From positions 34,340,930 to 34,404,929 of the forward strand of contig CM056588.1 in the NCBI GenBank assembly GCA_029721435.1: a stretch of 64,000 nt of DNA, given 5' to 3'. This DNA is from Gymnothorax reevesii. Lineage: Eukaryota > Chordata > Actinopteri > Anguilliformes > Muraenidae. The notes below the pieces were generated by a model, which worked only from the letters and a program-made list of their open reading frames with translations, ran no database searches and was not told where the DNA came from. Below, piece after piece: positions 1 to 14,700 of this stretch. A program made the translations under genes and the position numbers. Numbering within the stretch: position 1 is the first letter of the stretch; each line of letters opens with the position of its first letter.

Positions 1-3000
1 AGGCTCATGACTGACGAGAGGTGCAGCCACATTATTTTCGGGGACAAAGCTGAGGGGATCCTGCTGGTTGTCTGGAGTCAAACATGGAGGCTTGGACAGA
101 ACCTGTTCGTCTTCAGAGATGGATTTGCAGTCAGTGAAAAAAGATTCAAGTCTAGAGGACAACACAGGCTCAGACTCCAGATGTGCTGCACTGGGCTTTA
201 CTGTTGTGGTAATGTCATCAGCAGCATCTTTGTGCTCTTCAAAATCAGACTGAGGAATATGAGATGTATTCATGTATGTCCTGGAGAAGACGGAGTAGGG
301 TGAAGTTACAGAAGGAGGACAGGACAGTGCTGTCGGGAGTGGATGTTGAAAGTCTTCTTCAGGGTGTGGAAAAGGGACAACCTTGGAGGCTGCTGTCAAG
401 TCCACAAATGGTCTTTCAGGAGACTTCAGAAGCATCTCAGAATTTGTGGGCCAACTCATTGAGTGATCACAGGAGTTTTCTACAAGGCTCACAGCAGAAG
501 GATTGGGTGAAAGACAAAGAATATCGTCAGAATCCCTTCTGTCTGGAGATTCCCCCCAGTCCTTTTTCATTGCTTCAACTGCACATTGAGTAATGGCAAT
601 GTCATCTGTTGAATGATCCATGTTCTCATTCTCATCAATACCCTCATTTTTACCCTCTCCTGGGTCATTTTTCTCATACTCCTCATTTCTAACCACGTCA
701 TCCTCATCATCCTCCCCTTGTTCTTCCTCGGCTAATGGCAGGAAGTCACTCATAGGATCAGAGGGAATGAACTCTGGCTCACAATCGGGGGACAGAGGTA
801 AAGAATTAGGTGGGTCTGACAGTTCATCTATATCTAAAGGTGGGAGAGCAGCTGGGGCAGGGGTAAGAGGGGCAGCAATGTCCAAACAGGAGTCCTGAGA
901 GTCAAGCTTATTCACAGGAGACAATGGCTTTAACAGTAAACTACTGTAGATCCCATCAGGATACTGTTCTCTTGCTCTGGTAGAAATGGCAGCAGATTCC
1001 TCAACAGATGTGGGCTGTCCTGGCTCAAGGCTTGGAGAGGGGACACTAAGATGAGGAGAGAAAGCTGGAGTGAAGAGCTCAAGCTTGTCCACTGAGCCAA
1101 GCTTTTCCTCTGATTGGTGTGTACCTAAAGACTCAGAGGCAGCAGGCATACTCTGCTGCCGAAGAAACTTGTCTGCCTCCATCTTGAATTCCTCTTCCAC
1201 AGGTCTACCATCCACTGAAGCTGAACGGCTAAGAACAGGCATATGAATGTTCTTTGCAGGAGTATGACAAGTATTCTCCTGGAGACCATGAGATGCATTA
1301 GAATACCGATCAAAAAAGGACGGAGAGCAAGCATTCATGGACATGTTCGTAGCAGCTGAGCCCTGGCAATCCATACCATCAAACATCAGATCAGGATAGT
1401 CCTCTCCACTGCATGATGGAGTGCGTGGGGTTTGCATGACCTCTTCAAGGCTAGAACATGAAATCACAGATGTTGGAGCCGGCATACCAGTAGGTCGGTT
1501 CTGATCTGGTCTAGGAGAAGCGGGTAAGTTTTCCTTCATTTGATGTCCTGTCAGGCAGTCTTTAGAATTTTGACTGTCCAGGGACGGAATCTTTCTGTCA
1601 GGGGACATCATCTGTGCAGGAATACCAACATCTTTCAGCTTCTTTTCCTTTAATGCAGCTTCAACAGAATTAGATTTCTTTGAGGACAGGTCTTGGCGAG
1701 TCTTCCTGAGGTCTTCACTTGACTTGGTCTTGTCTTTCAACTTAGGATCTCCAGACCTATGTCTCAATTTCTCCATCTGCTTCATTCTTTCTTTATGCCT
1801 TTTATGGCGCTCTTCAATCTCCTGATCCTTCTCACAAAGCATTCTACCGAAGCTAGTCAATCGGAGATCACCATCAACCAGTAGCTTTTCGCGTGGACGG
1901 CTGTCTTTCCGAGCTGGATTTTTGGACTGATTGACTCGGTCATTCTCGTCCTTAACCTTCGATTTTATGTACTCTGCTTTACTATCCTTATCCAAATTTA
2001 GGTCTTTCTTTTTGCTCTCAAATTTTGGACTGTCCTCCTTCGACTTCTCTTTTAAACTGATGACATGAGAACTCTCCTTCAATCCAGATTTCTGATCTTC
2101 CTTCAGATGCTTTAACAAGCCAAAACTGTCAGTGTATTTGTGTTTGTCTTCCTTAATTTTCTCCTTATGTTTCTCCTTTTTCTTTTTGTCTTTGAGCTTC
2201 TCACTGGGAATTATGCTACTAGCTCTGTCAGCCTTTTTTAACATCTCCCTTTCAAACTCTGTTTTATCATAATCATTCTCCCCATCAGACTTTGTCACAG
2301 AGGGGAAAGAATAAAGGTCAGCCTCCAAAGGCATCGGATCCTTTTCAAACGACAGGCATTCTCTGCGCACATATGACTCCTTGATACCCTCAGGTTTGTC
2401 TCGTTTGTCAAATTTCTCTTTTCGCACTTTGTCTTTCTCATGACTTTTCTTGGAGGAAGATGATGAATGCCTTTGTCTCTCTTTCTCCTTGAACTTGTCC
2501 TGCAGATTGGATATGGAAATAAAGTCCCTTCGGTCCTCAGAAATGTCAGGTAGGCTGATGTTGGAAGAGTCATAGAAGCTGCTGAGAATAGGTTCCTGAC
2601 CTCTATCCATGAAGCTGTCTGATGAAATATCACTAATCTTGTCATTGGAGTCATCCTTACAGTCATTTAGAGCCTCCTCTTCCAGCTTCTCCAAGAGAGA
2701 CTTTTCATTTTCACAGCCTCCTTTTGAGGATTTCCTATCTTTCAGGTGGTCCTTGTCAAATTTCTCTTTGTTCTTGCCTTTAGGTTTCTCCTCACTTGAG
2801 TGCCTTTTGTCTGGCAACTTTTGTTTGTTTTTCTTCTCCAGGGTGGAATCAACAGAGGTTCGATCTTTACGCTCCTTGTGTTTTGCATCTCCCGGGTCCT
2901 TTTTGTCCTCACTTCTATCCAAGGAGCCTTTTCTCTCTCTTCCACTGTCAGAGGTGATTTTGTCTTTTTTCTTGTCCTTATACTCTCTGTCTTTTATTTT

Positions 3001-5774
3001 TTCATTGGAGTGCTGTCTCCCTTCAGCCGAGTATTTTCTATGTTTTTCACTTAGAAAGTGATCAGCTTCATCCCTATCAGGTGTACAGTCCTTCCGATGC
3101 GATTCTGAAAAACCAATAGAGTCGCAGAACTTAAGGGCCCCTTTGCTGTAATCCCCCTCTTCATCCTCACTCTCATCAGTGAAAATTTCTGAAATTTTAT
3201 ACCAGGAATTTTCCCTTATCTTTTCTGCCTTCCTCTCATCTTTCTTAGTTTCCAGGAAATCCTTCTCTCGGTCAGAGTTCTTTTCCAAAAAAAGTTTCTC
3301 TTTCTTGTCTTTTACAAGTTCCAAGGACATTTTTCTTTCTCTTTCTTTACAATGAGAGTCCTTTTGTCCATCTTTGATTCCATCCTTTTTGTCTTTGGAG
3401 CCTCTATCAGTGTCCTTCTCTTTAGGAGCCTTCTCAGTGGAGATTTTATCAGTTTTGTCCTTCTCAGACTTCTCTTTATGTTTGTCACCTTTGAATTTTT
3501 CCTTCTTTTCCTTCTCATAGCTTTCCCCCTTCTTTTCCCGGTCTTTTCCGGAATGATTTCTTTCCCTGATCTCCAATGATTTTCCAACAAGTTCATTTTC
3601 TGCTTTGTCTCTGAAAAGGCCATCGGTAATGCAATCATCTCGCAACGCATCATCTTGTTTATTCTTGGAGTCCTTCCTCTCTTTGATGGATTCATAGGAA
3701 TCTTTCCTTTCTCTGTTGCTGTCCACAGAATCCCTCTCCTTTTTCTCTCTAATGCCATCTGTTAGCTCCTTCCTCCTCTTCTCCTTTTCTGGCAAGTAGC
3801 TGGAGTTCAATTTCTGTTTATCGAACACATCTTTCTTCTTGTCTACAAATTTATCAGAAAAGTCCTTTTCTTTTTTTTTCAGTGTGGTTTCCTTCTCATT
3901 TTGTTTTTCGTTGTGTTCCAACTTCTTGTCTTTGACCTTGTTTTCCTTCTTTCGTTCTTGGTTCTCCTCTTTTACAGTTTCAACAATTAGTTTTACTGTG
4001 TTGTTTGTTTTGTATTCCTTGTACTCCTTAATTGGAGCATCCCAGCTATCATCGCCATAGAGGGAGGAGTCAGGAGACAGATATGTTCCCCATTGGTCAT
4101 GGGTGTCATCTGAGATGCTAAGCTTACTGTCTTCCAGGTCTAAAAAACGATTCTTGACATTATAGCCAACATATTCAGCCTCACCCTTGGGTGCTTTATC
4201 CTTTTTTGACTTTTCCTCTTTTGAGCTCTTCTCTTTCTCCAATTTGGGATGCTTATCTTCCTTTTGCTCATTCTTTCGGTCTGATTTAGAGGACTTATCC
4301 TTGGACTTTTTCTTTTTCTCATCCTTGTGTGTCTTTCCGGTGTGCTTTTCCTCTCTTAGTTTATCCTTTTCCTTCAGATTTTTAGCTTTTTCAGATTTTG
4401 AAGTTTTGTCCTTTTCATCCTTGCTTCCTTTCTCTTTAGTTGAATTCTTGGTTTTCTTAGGTTTCTCTTCTTTAGAAACTCTGACAGGTTCTTTAACAGA
4501 AGAAAAGTCTTTGTCCTCTGACTTGACCTTTAATAGCCTTTCTTTTTCCTGTTTGGAGGTGTTTAATTTGTTGTCAGAGGGAGACTCTGTCTCAACAATA
4601 AGAGACTTTTGCCGCGCATCATCAAAGTCAAAAGAAAAGCTCTTGACAAATTTTTCATTCATGTCTTGGTTGAGCACAAGGCTAGGGGCTTTATCTTTCT
4701 CTTTATTTTTCTGTTTGTGTTTTACTTTATGCTTTTTCACCACTTTACCATCTTTATCAATCTTCGAGACTGTTCCATCTGTGTTGGAGCCTTTATAGAA
4801 GTCAGAGGTTGTCCTTTTCTCTGCTGCACTTGAGTGAATATTGTTTTTCTTTCTATTTACCTGCCTCTTCTTTTTCACCCGTTTCACAGATTCAATGCTT
4901 GAGTTGCCTGAGGAGTAGTCCGACTCACTTGAGAGTCGCGTTCTGATGGAGTCCGAGAGGGAGCTGACGTCTGACGACGTCGGAGAAGAGATCGTCTTCC
5001 AGCCGTCTGTCCTCCACTGCTTTGGGTGCTGTTCGGCTAGAGACTGAGTCAATTTCTGGGAGCCCAAACTACCGTGAGAAGAGGACGAAGAGCGTGAACT
5101 GAATGCAGAAGAATCTTTTAAGCTCAAAGCAGATGAGTCCTTAATACAGTTAGAGCTCCGGACAGAGCCCTTATCATCCTCGCTCTCCATGTCCTCACTC
5201 TCAGACTCAGAGGTACAGAATTTGCCACTGAGTTTGCCAAATCTCACTTCCTTGCTGGTGCTATTTTTAGTATCCTTTCTCTTCTTTTTGACTTTGCTCT
5301 TCTCTTTCTGTGACTTGGATGTCAAGATGGCAGACTGCCGGCTCTTGTTGTTGCTTGCTGGTGCTAGTTGTCGTGCCGTTGGTCTTGGAGAGTAACACAA
5401 CGTTTGATCGTCCTCATCTGAGCTGTTGGTATCAGAAATGATTCGCCGTGCAGTCTTCTTTGGTGTCAGCGAGTTATTTTTGGAATAGGTTTTGACCTCC
5501 ATTTTAGGGATGGATATGAAGTTGCTTGCTTTGCTTGCAGACTCTTTGCGGAATTCCTTCTTAAGTAGATGCTTGTCGTCCACAGGAGGGACCCTCTCCT
5601 CTTCATCATCCTCATCAAACTCATACTCATCTTTCACTGGTGTGGTCAGGGATTTGGGAGGGTCAAGTGATTTTCCCTTCAGCTTCAAACCCTTCTCAAA
5701 CTCAGAATCCGTGTTATTGCCATCAACCGAGCTGGAGGGGGCAAACGACGGTGCATCTTCCTCCTCTGAAGACT
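1..5774 (-). CDS. ankrd11: ANKRD11 giant coding exon, partial (residues 298-2222 and beyond)
   Basis: Open without a stop from the acceptor GAACAG (5776-5775) to base 1. Landmarks: SSEEEDAPSFAPSSSVDGNN (about 299-318), DEYEFDED (about 345), VPPVDDKHLLKKEFRKE, EVRFGKLSGKFC, SSLSDSIRTRLSSESDYSSG (about 565-590), KVVKKHKVKHKQK (about 641), NSWYKISEIFTDESEDEE (Trp near 1155), SLLEKLEEEAL (about 1323), SRPREKLLVDGDLR followed by EERHKRHKERMKQMEKLRHR (about 1589-1650), SPRPDQNRPTGMPAPTSV (about 1714), TPRTPSCSGEDYPDLMFD, and CSPSFFDRYS (about 1778). Most of the exon is Lys/Glu/Asp/Ser-rich low-complexity sequence, so the plus strand is strongly T/C-rich. In human ANKRD11 the start of this exon overlaps the N-terminal repression domain and the later part overlaps a mapped activation domain; the C-terminal repression domain is not in the window. 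Confidence 0.97.
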
Positions 5775-6188
5775 CTGTTCAGGAGAATAACATCCAGTGA
5801 TTACTATTCAGTAGAAAATCACAGGCCATTTCAAAAACATTCATTATATACAGTATAGGCAGGGGTAACGCTCTGCATAAACTTTAATGCAATGCATAAC
5901 AGCTGAACTGGGGCGGTAAACAAGCCTCAGAAGAATTATAAAAAATGATGTAAATACCATTTTCATACAAAAATAACACCATGGTTTGATTAAAAGCAAC
6001 CTTTTCAATAGGATATTCGCATTTCATACACGAACTCTGCGTATTGCGGCCAAAAACGCGATTTGAACAGAGCTGTTGTTCGCCTGTTGGGTGAATGCGT
6101 GACCTCAATTTGCGCTGTGTTTACAAATTTTCAAGTGCACGGCGTGGCAAAAATATCCATATGGAGGTAGATTTCAAATAGCCCACGC

Positions 6189-6360
6189 TGACGTCATGTC
6201 CCAGCTATGGCCGTGATTGGCTTACAGCCATCTAATTTGAGAAATTGCGAGTCTGTTCGTCCAGGCTAGACCTCCAGGGGATGTGAAATAAGTTTGACAG
6301 AAGTTGCTGAAGTTTGTCGCGAGTTCGCCATGATTTCTTCTCAACAATAGCAAGAAAGGT
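6189..6360 (+). promoter_or_regulatory. Promoter-like cluster: CRE, inverted CCAAT, short ORF, splice donor
   Basis: A perfect palindromic CRE (TGACGTCA, 6189-6196) is followed 20 bases later by ATTGG (6216-6220), then an ATG at 6330 with only six codons (MISSQQ, stop) and AAG|GTGAGC at 6358-6364, a strong splice-donor match. The order is what one would expect of a small plus-strand promoter and first exon, antisense to ankrd11. No downstream coding exon was found, so it may be chance or a relic of the neighbouring repeat. Confidence 0.25.
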
Positions 6361-6537
6361 GAGCGTATTTTTACTCTACAGAATATCCTGTGACCCTGTT
6401 CGCTAAGTTTCAGTAAAATATACCAAGGAATAAACCGGCACCCGGCCTTTGAAGCCCACCGGTCACAATTCGCGCCATCTCCATTTCAACTGGCTGGATG
6501 CCAGCGCTGTGATGCTCGACCAGATTTCGTCAGTGTG

Positions 6538-7382
6538 TGAAATAAATTGTTTTACCAGTAACGTGCGGTCGGAAGTTAGTTTGGTGAGGCAGAATCCTTC
6601 CCTTTGCTCGATTAGCAATCAGACATTGAACTAGTCTAGCAAGACTATTCGGCAGAATGACAGGTCAGTTAAAGTTTCCGCAGCGTTATTACTCAATACA
6701 TCAAACCTGAAATGCTCACTCGACAGCAGATTTGCGCGTACTTGCTTCCAGGAAGCCGAAGCAATGCCATCAACAAATATTAAAACAGTTCGACTTAGGC
6801 AGAGTTCAATGCTTAATCAATATACAATGTACTCTCCTTTAAATATGCGCTTTTACACCCAAACAAAAAGGGGGCGCTTATTGTCAGTCTTCTTTCATAA
6901 TCTGATTAACAAAATGTTAAAACAATATGCAGAATTACCAAAAGCCGAGAAATTTTTAAGAATGAATTATTCAGATATCCATCCTTGCAGTCTCGAATTG
7001 AAGCGTATACATGAATTAATCTCTTTGTCATTTTCTCTTCAACCAGTATACGGGCTTCCTAAAGGCTTGGTCTTAATTGTTTTGATTTTCAATCAGGAAT
7101 AGTACGGCAGAACAGGTTCACAAAATCCTGTGATAAAAGTCTGGGTGAATGCCTTTCCTCACTCTGGCTTCCAATAAGCAAGTAGACACAAATCTGCAGT
7201 TTCGTGAGCATTTCAAATTCGATACAGCCTACTAAGTAATAACGCCGTGGAAACTTAAACTGGCCCGTCATTCTGCTGAATAGTCTTACAAAACAATCGT
7301 CTGATTGCTAATCAAGCAAAGGGGAGGTTTCTGCCTCACTAAAGTAACCACCGACTGCACGTCACTGTGTTTTACTATGAAT
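6538..7382. mobile_element. Inverted-repeat (foldback) DNA element, unclassified
   Basis: Arms of about 215 bp at 6538-6754 and 7160-7382 are reverse complements with roughly 80% identity by eye. Shared blocks include TGAGGCAGA, GATTAGCAATCAGAC, GCAGAATGAC and GAAATGCTCAC. The central 400 bp is unrelated and AT-rich, with no transposase-like ORF. The outer ends and any target duplication could not be fixed, so the element may extend beyond these limits. Confidence 0.7.
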
Positions 7383-7514
7383 TATTCACAGTCGCTCATT
7401 GAAACCATCATGGGAGGAGGGTATATGGACATAGTAAAAGACAGTGCAAAGTTTTTTTTTTTTTTTAAAATCACCATGGTTTATTGAAGGGGGAAAGTTT
7501 GATTCATTTCGTAG

Positions 7515-7605
7515 CAGTGGGAGGGCAAACAACTGCTGGCATCAGCGACTTCACTGCATTTTATATATTAATGGGCGAGTAGCGTTAATGTTTGCCCTCC
7601 CACTG
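7515..7605. mobile_element. 91-bp palindromic MITE with 16-bp terminal inverted repeats
   Basis: CAGTGGGAGGGCAAAC at 7515-7530 is repeated perfectly in inverted orientation at 7590-7605. A CAGTG start is hAT-like, but no 8-bp target duplication is visible in the flanks, so the class is uncertain. Confidence 0.6.
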
Positions 7606-8179
7606 ATAGTTCTGACATTTTTGCAGGCCATTGATCCAAAAAAACTTCACAGGTAACACATTCATACCATTTTTTAACATCAATGCAAAACCTAATGTTT
7701 GTTGAACATAATTGGGTGAAATTCAATGCATTTTCCATTAAAATGGGCCTAGGGGGCGCTGCTGTACTTCAGAAAAGGGATAGATGACTGAAGCATCATT
7801 TATTTCTGTTAGGGTTCCCTAATGGATAATTTGGCATGGTTTATTTCTGAATAGGCTGCATTTTCAAAAATGCCCTCAGTATTCACCCCCAATGTTCTCA
7901 ATGGGTTTTGCTGAAAAATGCCAAAATCAGCTATTTTTGGGACCCTGTGGCTCCAAGACCCTTTCCTGAAATGGCATTGGACTTGCAGCAAACCCTTCAT
8001 CTGTCTCTTCTGTACTTACCAGCAAAAAATCATTAAAAATAATAAAGCTTTGTTCACAGCAACTCAAGAAATGTTGTAATTTTATTCATTTGTATTGCCC
8101 ATGCCTATACAGTAATGTCTTCATCTGAATTCACTGCTAAGTTTAATATACTTTTTCAAACCACTCATCTCATACTAAC

Positions 8180-8327
8180 CTGAAGAGCTTTCTTCACTCG
8201 AGGTGTAAGTGCCTTTCCCAAGCAACAAATTTAACATAGTTGGGGAGTTTGCCACTTTCAATGGAGTTTCCCCCCTTCTGTTGCTTTGTCGAGGATCCCC
8301 TCCATATCGTAATAGCAACTTCACAAC
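8180..8327 (-). CDS. ankrd11: ANKRD11 coding exon 6: end of the ankyrin block (residues 249-298)
   Basis: Acceptor TTTTATAG (8329-8328) and donor TTCAG|GTTAGT (8179), a GT-AG site with a slightly weaker donor than its neighbours. Encodes VVKLLLRYGGDPRQSNRRGE and TPLKVANSPTMLNLLLGKG, which complete ankyrin unit 3 and form a capping fourth unit, then TYTSSEESSS. The last base of the exon and the first two of the giant exon form a Glu codon that continues the acidic Ser/Glu stretch. Confidence 0.96.
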
Positions 8328-10162
<1,835 letters not shown>

Positions 10163-10336
10163 CGGGACTGTGGACCGACTCTTCCGCTGTCATCTGCATG
10201 AGCAGCGCCACCTGCTGTCGCTCTGAGAGGGGGTAGCCGGCCCGGATCCCCGGCATGCCCACTCCGAAAGCCAGGCCGGCCTTCCGGGTGTTGGCGGGCT
10301 CCTTTTTGATGCGCTTTCGCTCCGGACCTTGCTTTT
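10163..10336 (-). CDS. ankrd11: ANKRD11 coding exon 3: nuclear localisation motif and conserved linker (residues 76-134)
   Basis: Acceptor TTTTACAG at 10338-10337 and donor G|GTAGGT at 10162. Encodes EKQGPERKRIKKEP, a bipartite-type basic motif, followed by TRKAGLAFGVGMPGIRAG and YPLSERQQVALLMQMTAEES. The last block is nearly invariant in ANKRD11/ANKRD12 and immediately precedes the ankyrin region. The intron upstream of this exon is 9.6 kb long. Confidence 0.95.
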
Positions 10337-10985
10337 CTGTAAAAGAGAGGACAGATGCAAGGAGAGGTTTGAGGACAGAACGTCAGGGAGCGACGGAGAG
10401 GACAGCTTTCACGTGACCACTGTCTGGGCTACCTTCAACACAAAACCTAAGCATGCCCATTCCTAACGGACAACACAGAGACGGAGCGCGTTGTTTGTCG
10501 TTAAGTAAAACCCTTCTCAGATAAAGAACCAGAAAATTGTTTCCACTTCATCAGTCAGAACTCTCTGACCAAAAAGAACAAAACCTATTTGCACGCTCCA
10601 TTACCAGTCCCAGTCAGGGAGGTTGGGCTGACTTGAACCTTGCGGCCTCACCTTTAATGTGGCACCTTATAGAGCCATTCACAATCTGCCCACAGGAGAA
10701 TGAATCAGGAACACAACAGGAATCAAACCTTTCATTTCTCCCCAGGGTGGAGTCTCTCTTTATGACAACGGTAAACACCGCTCAGGGTTAGTTTCCCCAG
10801 AGGTCAAGGCCACAGCATGGGAACTCACGGGACAGACAGCAGCTGCACACGGACACACCCCAATGTGATCCTGATTGCAAACGAGTATTGCTGACAGGAT
10901 ACCGCATTACAGACTCTCACAACACTAGCTTTACACAGAGCCTGTCATACTTTTCAAGTAGCGCAAAGGTACCATGTCCATATAT

Positions 10986-11277
10986 TATACTTTATTGAAC
11001 CCCGTGGGGTAATTTGTCCTCTGCATTTGACCCATCCTGTAGTTAGGAGCAGTGGGCAGCCACAGAGCAGCGCCCGGGGACCAACTCCAGTTCTAAGGCC
11101 AGTCCCTTGCTCAGGGGTACTGGTTGGAGTGTTCCTATGATGCATGTTTTTGTGGGTGGGGGAAACCGGAGCACCCGGAGGAAACCCACGCAAACGCGGG
11201 GAGAACATGCAAACTCCACACAGAAAGGCCCCAGGCCGGATTCGAACCCACGACCTTCTTGCTGTGAGGCAAGTACA
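10986..11277 (-). mobile_element. V-SINE (HE1/DANA-type) copy, 5'-truncated
   Basis: On the minus strand it begins with a tRNA-like remnant (GCCTCACAGCAAGAAGGTCG) that includes box B, GGTTCGAATCC. The V-SINE core follows, marked by GTGTGGAGTTTGCATGTTCT and GTGGGTTTCCTCCGGGTGCT. A LINE-like 3' tail ends in GGGTTCAATAAAG. Box A is missing, so the copy is truncated or decayed at its 5' end. The same tail occurs in the copy at 20410-20711. Confidence 0.85.
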
Positions 11278-11731
11278 AAAAAAAGCTCAAAATGCCTCTG
11301 TCAGTTACTAAAGAGGCCTATTTGCTTCTAGTTACGCAGGATGCTGCACACAAAACGTAGATTTTATTTCCAAGGCCAGAGTGCAATTAATCAAAACAAA
11401 GCCATAAAAAAAAAAAATTATATTCCAATTCAATATTCCAACACAGTTGAATCTCGTAAATATCTGTAAAAGCCTTTTTCCAGGTTCACCCGACTCTGCT
11501 GCCCTTGAATATATTTGGACGCATTCCTTCATTTCAAACTCCAATAACAAGAGCCACAGAAGCGTCCCAACATGTCTGCAGGCAAGAGGGGGGGGGGGGG
11601 AGGGGGGCGGGGAATCAAATATAGCCAGGCTTTACAGCCATTCAGAGCAGGGATTCAATGCAGCAGTGCCCCGGGTATTATGAGGGAATGAAAGGCAGAT
11701 TTCAAATATTATGCATATCTGTGTACGTGCA

Positions 11732-11735
<4 letters not shown>

Positions 11736-11778
<43 letters not shown>
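11736..11778. repeat. (GT)n microsatellite
   Basis: About 20 nearly uninterrupted GT units. Confidence 0.95.
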
Positions 11779-11779
<1 letters not shown>

Positions 11780-14700
11780 ATGGACATTCTGCCAGCATTT
11801 GAGTGAAGGCCGCAGCATTAGGAACAGAAAGAGCAAGCCTCAGGCCTCACTGTGAGTGGCAGCCAACACACAGACGCCCCTCCATGTCGTGAACAACGGC
11901 GTCCAGAGAATGGCAGATCTCAAGGCAGAGTGCTCGCACAAGCCTCTAAAGAGTGGGGGGGAGCCACATATCCTGAACAAGGGGGCGGGGGGAGTAAAGA
12001 AACGGAGGCCGAAGCAGTACTGCAACCTGAGGGCTCAGATTCACTCCCCCTCAAGCACATTTATTCTCAAAAATCGTTTGGAAAGTAAGAGTACACATGC
12101 CATGGATTTATTTTAGTCAATAATTGCAGTGTCAGGACGCAGCATTCCCAGTTGCTAATTGGTTAAAAGTATTACTACTCTGCATTGAGTTAGTGCAACA
12201 CAATAAACACACACAAAAAAAACGAATGCAGTGAGCGCAACAGAATATTCCTTTATACGACAATCAACAGCTTTGAAATTTTCAACTGTCAAGCGCAGGC
12301 AAACGGGCTCACTCACTGACAATTAGGCAAATAATAGTACAAAAATATCTAAGAGCAAATCAAAGTATTCACGGAAAAGACTGAAACACAAATCATTAAC
12401 GAAACACAATTAGCGCAGAAAAGTTCACATCAGGTTTGTGTCAACATTTGTCTGTTAGATTGCACGCTAAAGGGAATGCGAGCAGGAGACATGTTCAAGA
12501 TTGTTCTGTCTTTGTTGACCAGATATGCATCAGCCTGACCAATTACATCTGAAAACAACAGCGCATTTTGTGTTCGTTTTCCCTGTTGCTAAACATACTG
12601 CTTGTACTCCAGACCAATTAAAAAGCCAATAAAACGGTCAAAAATACCACTGCACTCTGATTGGCTGAGAGGGTCAAAATGCAGTCTTCCGGGCCGTTTC
12701 ACTCGCCCTCACACACAAACCTCAAAACACATTTTACTTTTCATAAAAAGTAATCAACGGAGACATTTTCATGGGACTTGCTTATAACTAGTAAAAAAAA
12801 AAAAAGAAAGAAAAAAAAACAGCAATCTTTGACAAAAAAGAAAAAAGATAAAATGCAAATTCAAACCCTGCGGCAACCAACTCAAGACCTCAAAAACACC
12901 CTTCAACAACTCCCCTTCTTCCTGGGGAGAGAAACTGAGCAGAAAGTGACAGAGAGATGTTGTCTGCAGGCGCTCATTCTTAATTAGACCAGAATCGGGG
13001 CATAATGAGACAGAAGTATCTACTTCGTACTAAATGCATTCAAATGGGAAGCTTTATGGGTCAGCAAAGTTCAAGTTATTTTTTATTTATATTTTCTAAG
13101 TACCGCATTGCCAGGCAGCAGAGTTACTCCAGCAACTTTTCCCTTCTTTTTTTATACATTTACTGTAAATCTGATCTCGTATTCTCTTAGAATTTAAAAA
13201 AAAGATCACATTACGAATTCAATAATGTCTGGCATTCTCCCTAGCGGACGAGATCCAGCCTAGAGCAAGAACTGCCTGAACTGAATCTGCGTGCGCCGTG
13301 GATTTCAAGTAAGAAAAAGTGAACTAAGTTCTTTGTGGTTACAGTAAGCCCACTCCAAGCATTAAATTGCCTAGCAGGGCTCTGACACAAACAAGGTGCC
13401 AGTGAAAGGAAGCAGGATTAAGGAGTTAGCTGGATAACCGTCAGAATAACAGCTGGAAAGCTGTCACATGTAGAACATTAAGTGAACACAGGAACTGTCA
13501 TGTATTTTAGTGCTCTGTGGAGTTCTCCATCGAACTTAGTAATCCTGCCATGTGACAAAGGTCCCCAGGGGGGGTGCGGGAATTGGGCGAGCAGGTGGGG
13601 CGGGGGGTCGAATGACTCGAAAGCAGGAGGGGATTTCCATTTTCCATCCTGCAGCCGTCCACATGCATGCACACATCGCGCTAACACACTAATTCTAACA
13701 AATTGAGAATCCTGTTCACACCCAGCTTTATTCTTAGACACAGGCTTCCTACGCCATCCGTCGATCCCATAAATATGCACTCAGACGTCGTCGGGGGAAA
13801 CGTGTTCAGAGACAAACGAGGAAGACAGCCGGAGGGTCTTGGGCCAATCGCTGAAGCGGCATCTGCAGCCAACTACGCACATAATGGGCAAACCAGGAAG
13901 TCAGGGACGAGCACAGAGGAAACGCCCCATGCAGTGTCAAAGCACCATCTGTGCACTTGCAGACAGGAAGTGACACGACTAAGCTTCTCTTCCTGGACTA
14001 AAAACGTGCTGTCTTATGTTATCCTGCCAAAGTAGTCAGAAAATTAGTGATGTGCATACAGAGGTAACTTAAAAAAAAAAAAAAAAAAGCATATTCACTG
14101 GAGCCTTCATGACAACTCTAATCAAAGGAGTTGTTAATAGGATAAGACAACTGCATTTGGATTGCAGTCAGCTGCCATTCATGCTCAAGAAACCTTCATG
14201 GTATATTGAGCATTAAAACCTGAGGCACAAGGCCCTGATTAAGGCATAGTAAACACTAAGGGATGTGCTATAAGGCCCTCATCATGGTGAATTGACTATT
14301 AAGACCTGCGGAACAAGGACCTGATCCTGGTGCTCCAGCAGCATACTTACAAACCCTGAGAATTAAATGAGTGCTGACCTGTCCTTCTCTGGGCAGTATA
14401 AAGCGCCTGGACCACAGCTACAGAGGACAGAACAAGCACCCCCAGCCAGCAGAATCTCTCCATGTGATCCCCAATGCAATTAGGGCATTCAGCCGAAAAC
14501 CAAGCCCACTCAGTCCAGACAAAATCAGATATAATTCTCCATTGAACCACAACTATACAAAATGCGCTGGTTTAGAATTACAGATAGCTGGCCGGTGGAA
14601 TATAAACTGGATCATATCCCGAGGGGTATTCAGTAATTCAATGGTAGCTTTTTCTGTGCAGTTTCTACAGACGTCTGTGGGCTCAGTGAGAGGCCTTCAG

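Larger units (their letters stand above)
5775..8179 (-). other. ankrd11: Intron between coding exons 6 and 7
   Basis: A 2.4-kb GT-AG intron. It holds a promoter-like cluster at 6189-6360, a diverged inverted-repeat element at 6538-7382, a T15 run near 7452 and a 91-bp MITE at 7515-7605. The remainder (5775-6150 and 7610-8179) shows no gene and no repeat that I can name. Confidence 0.85.

Noticed and set aside
620..5800. Many Ser/Phe/Leu-rich plus-strand ORFs, including one of 203 codons
   Set aside because: They are antisense shadows of the Lys/Glu/Ser-rich giant ankrd11 exon; AAG/GAG/TCC codons read backwards give Leu, Phe and Ser.
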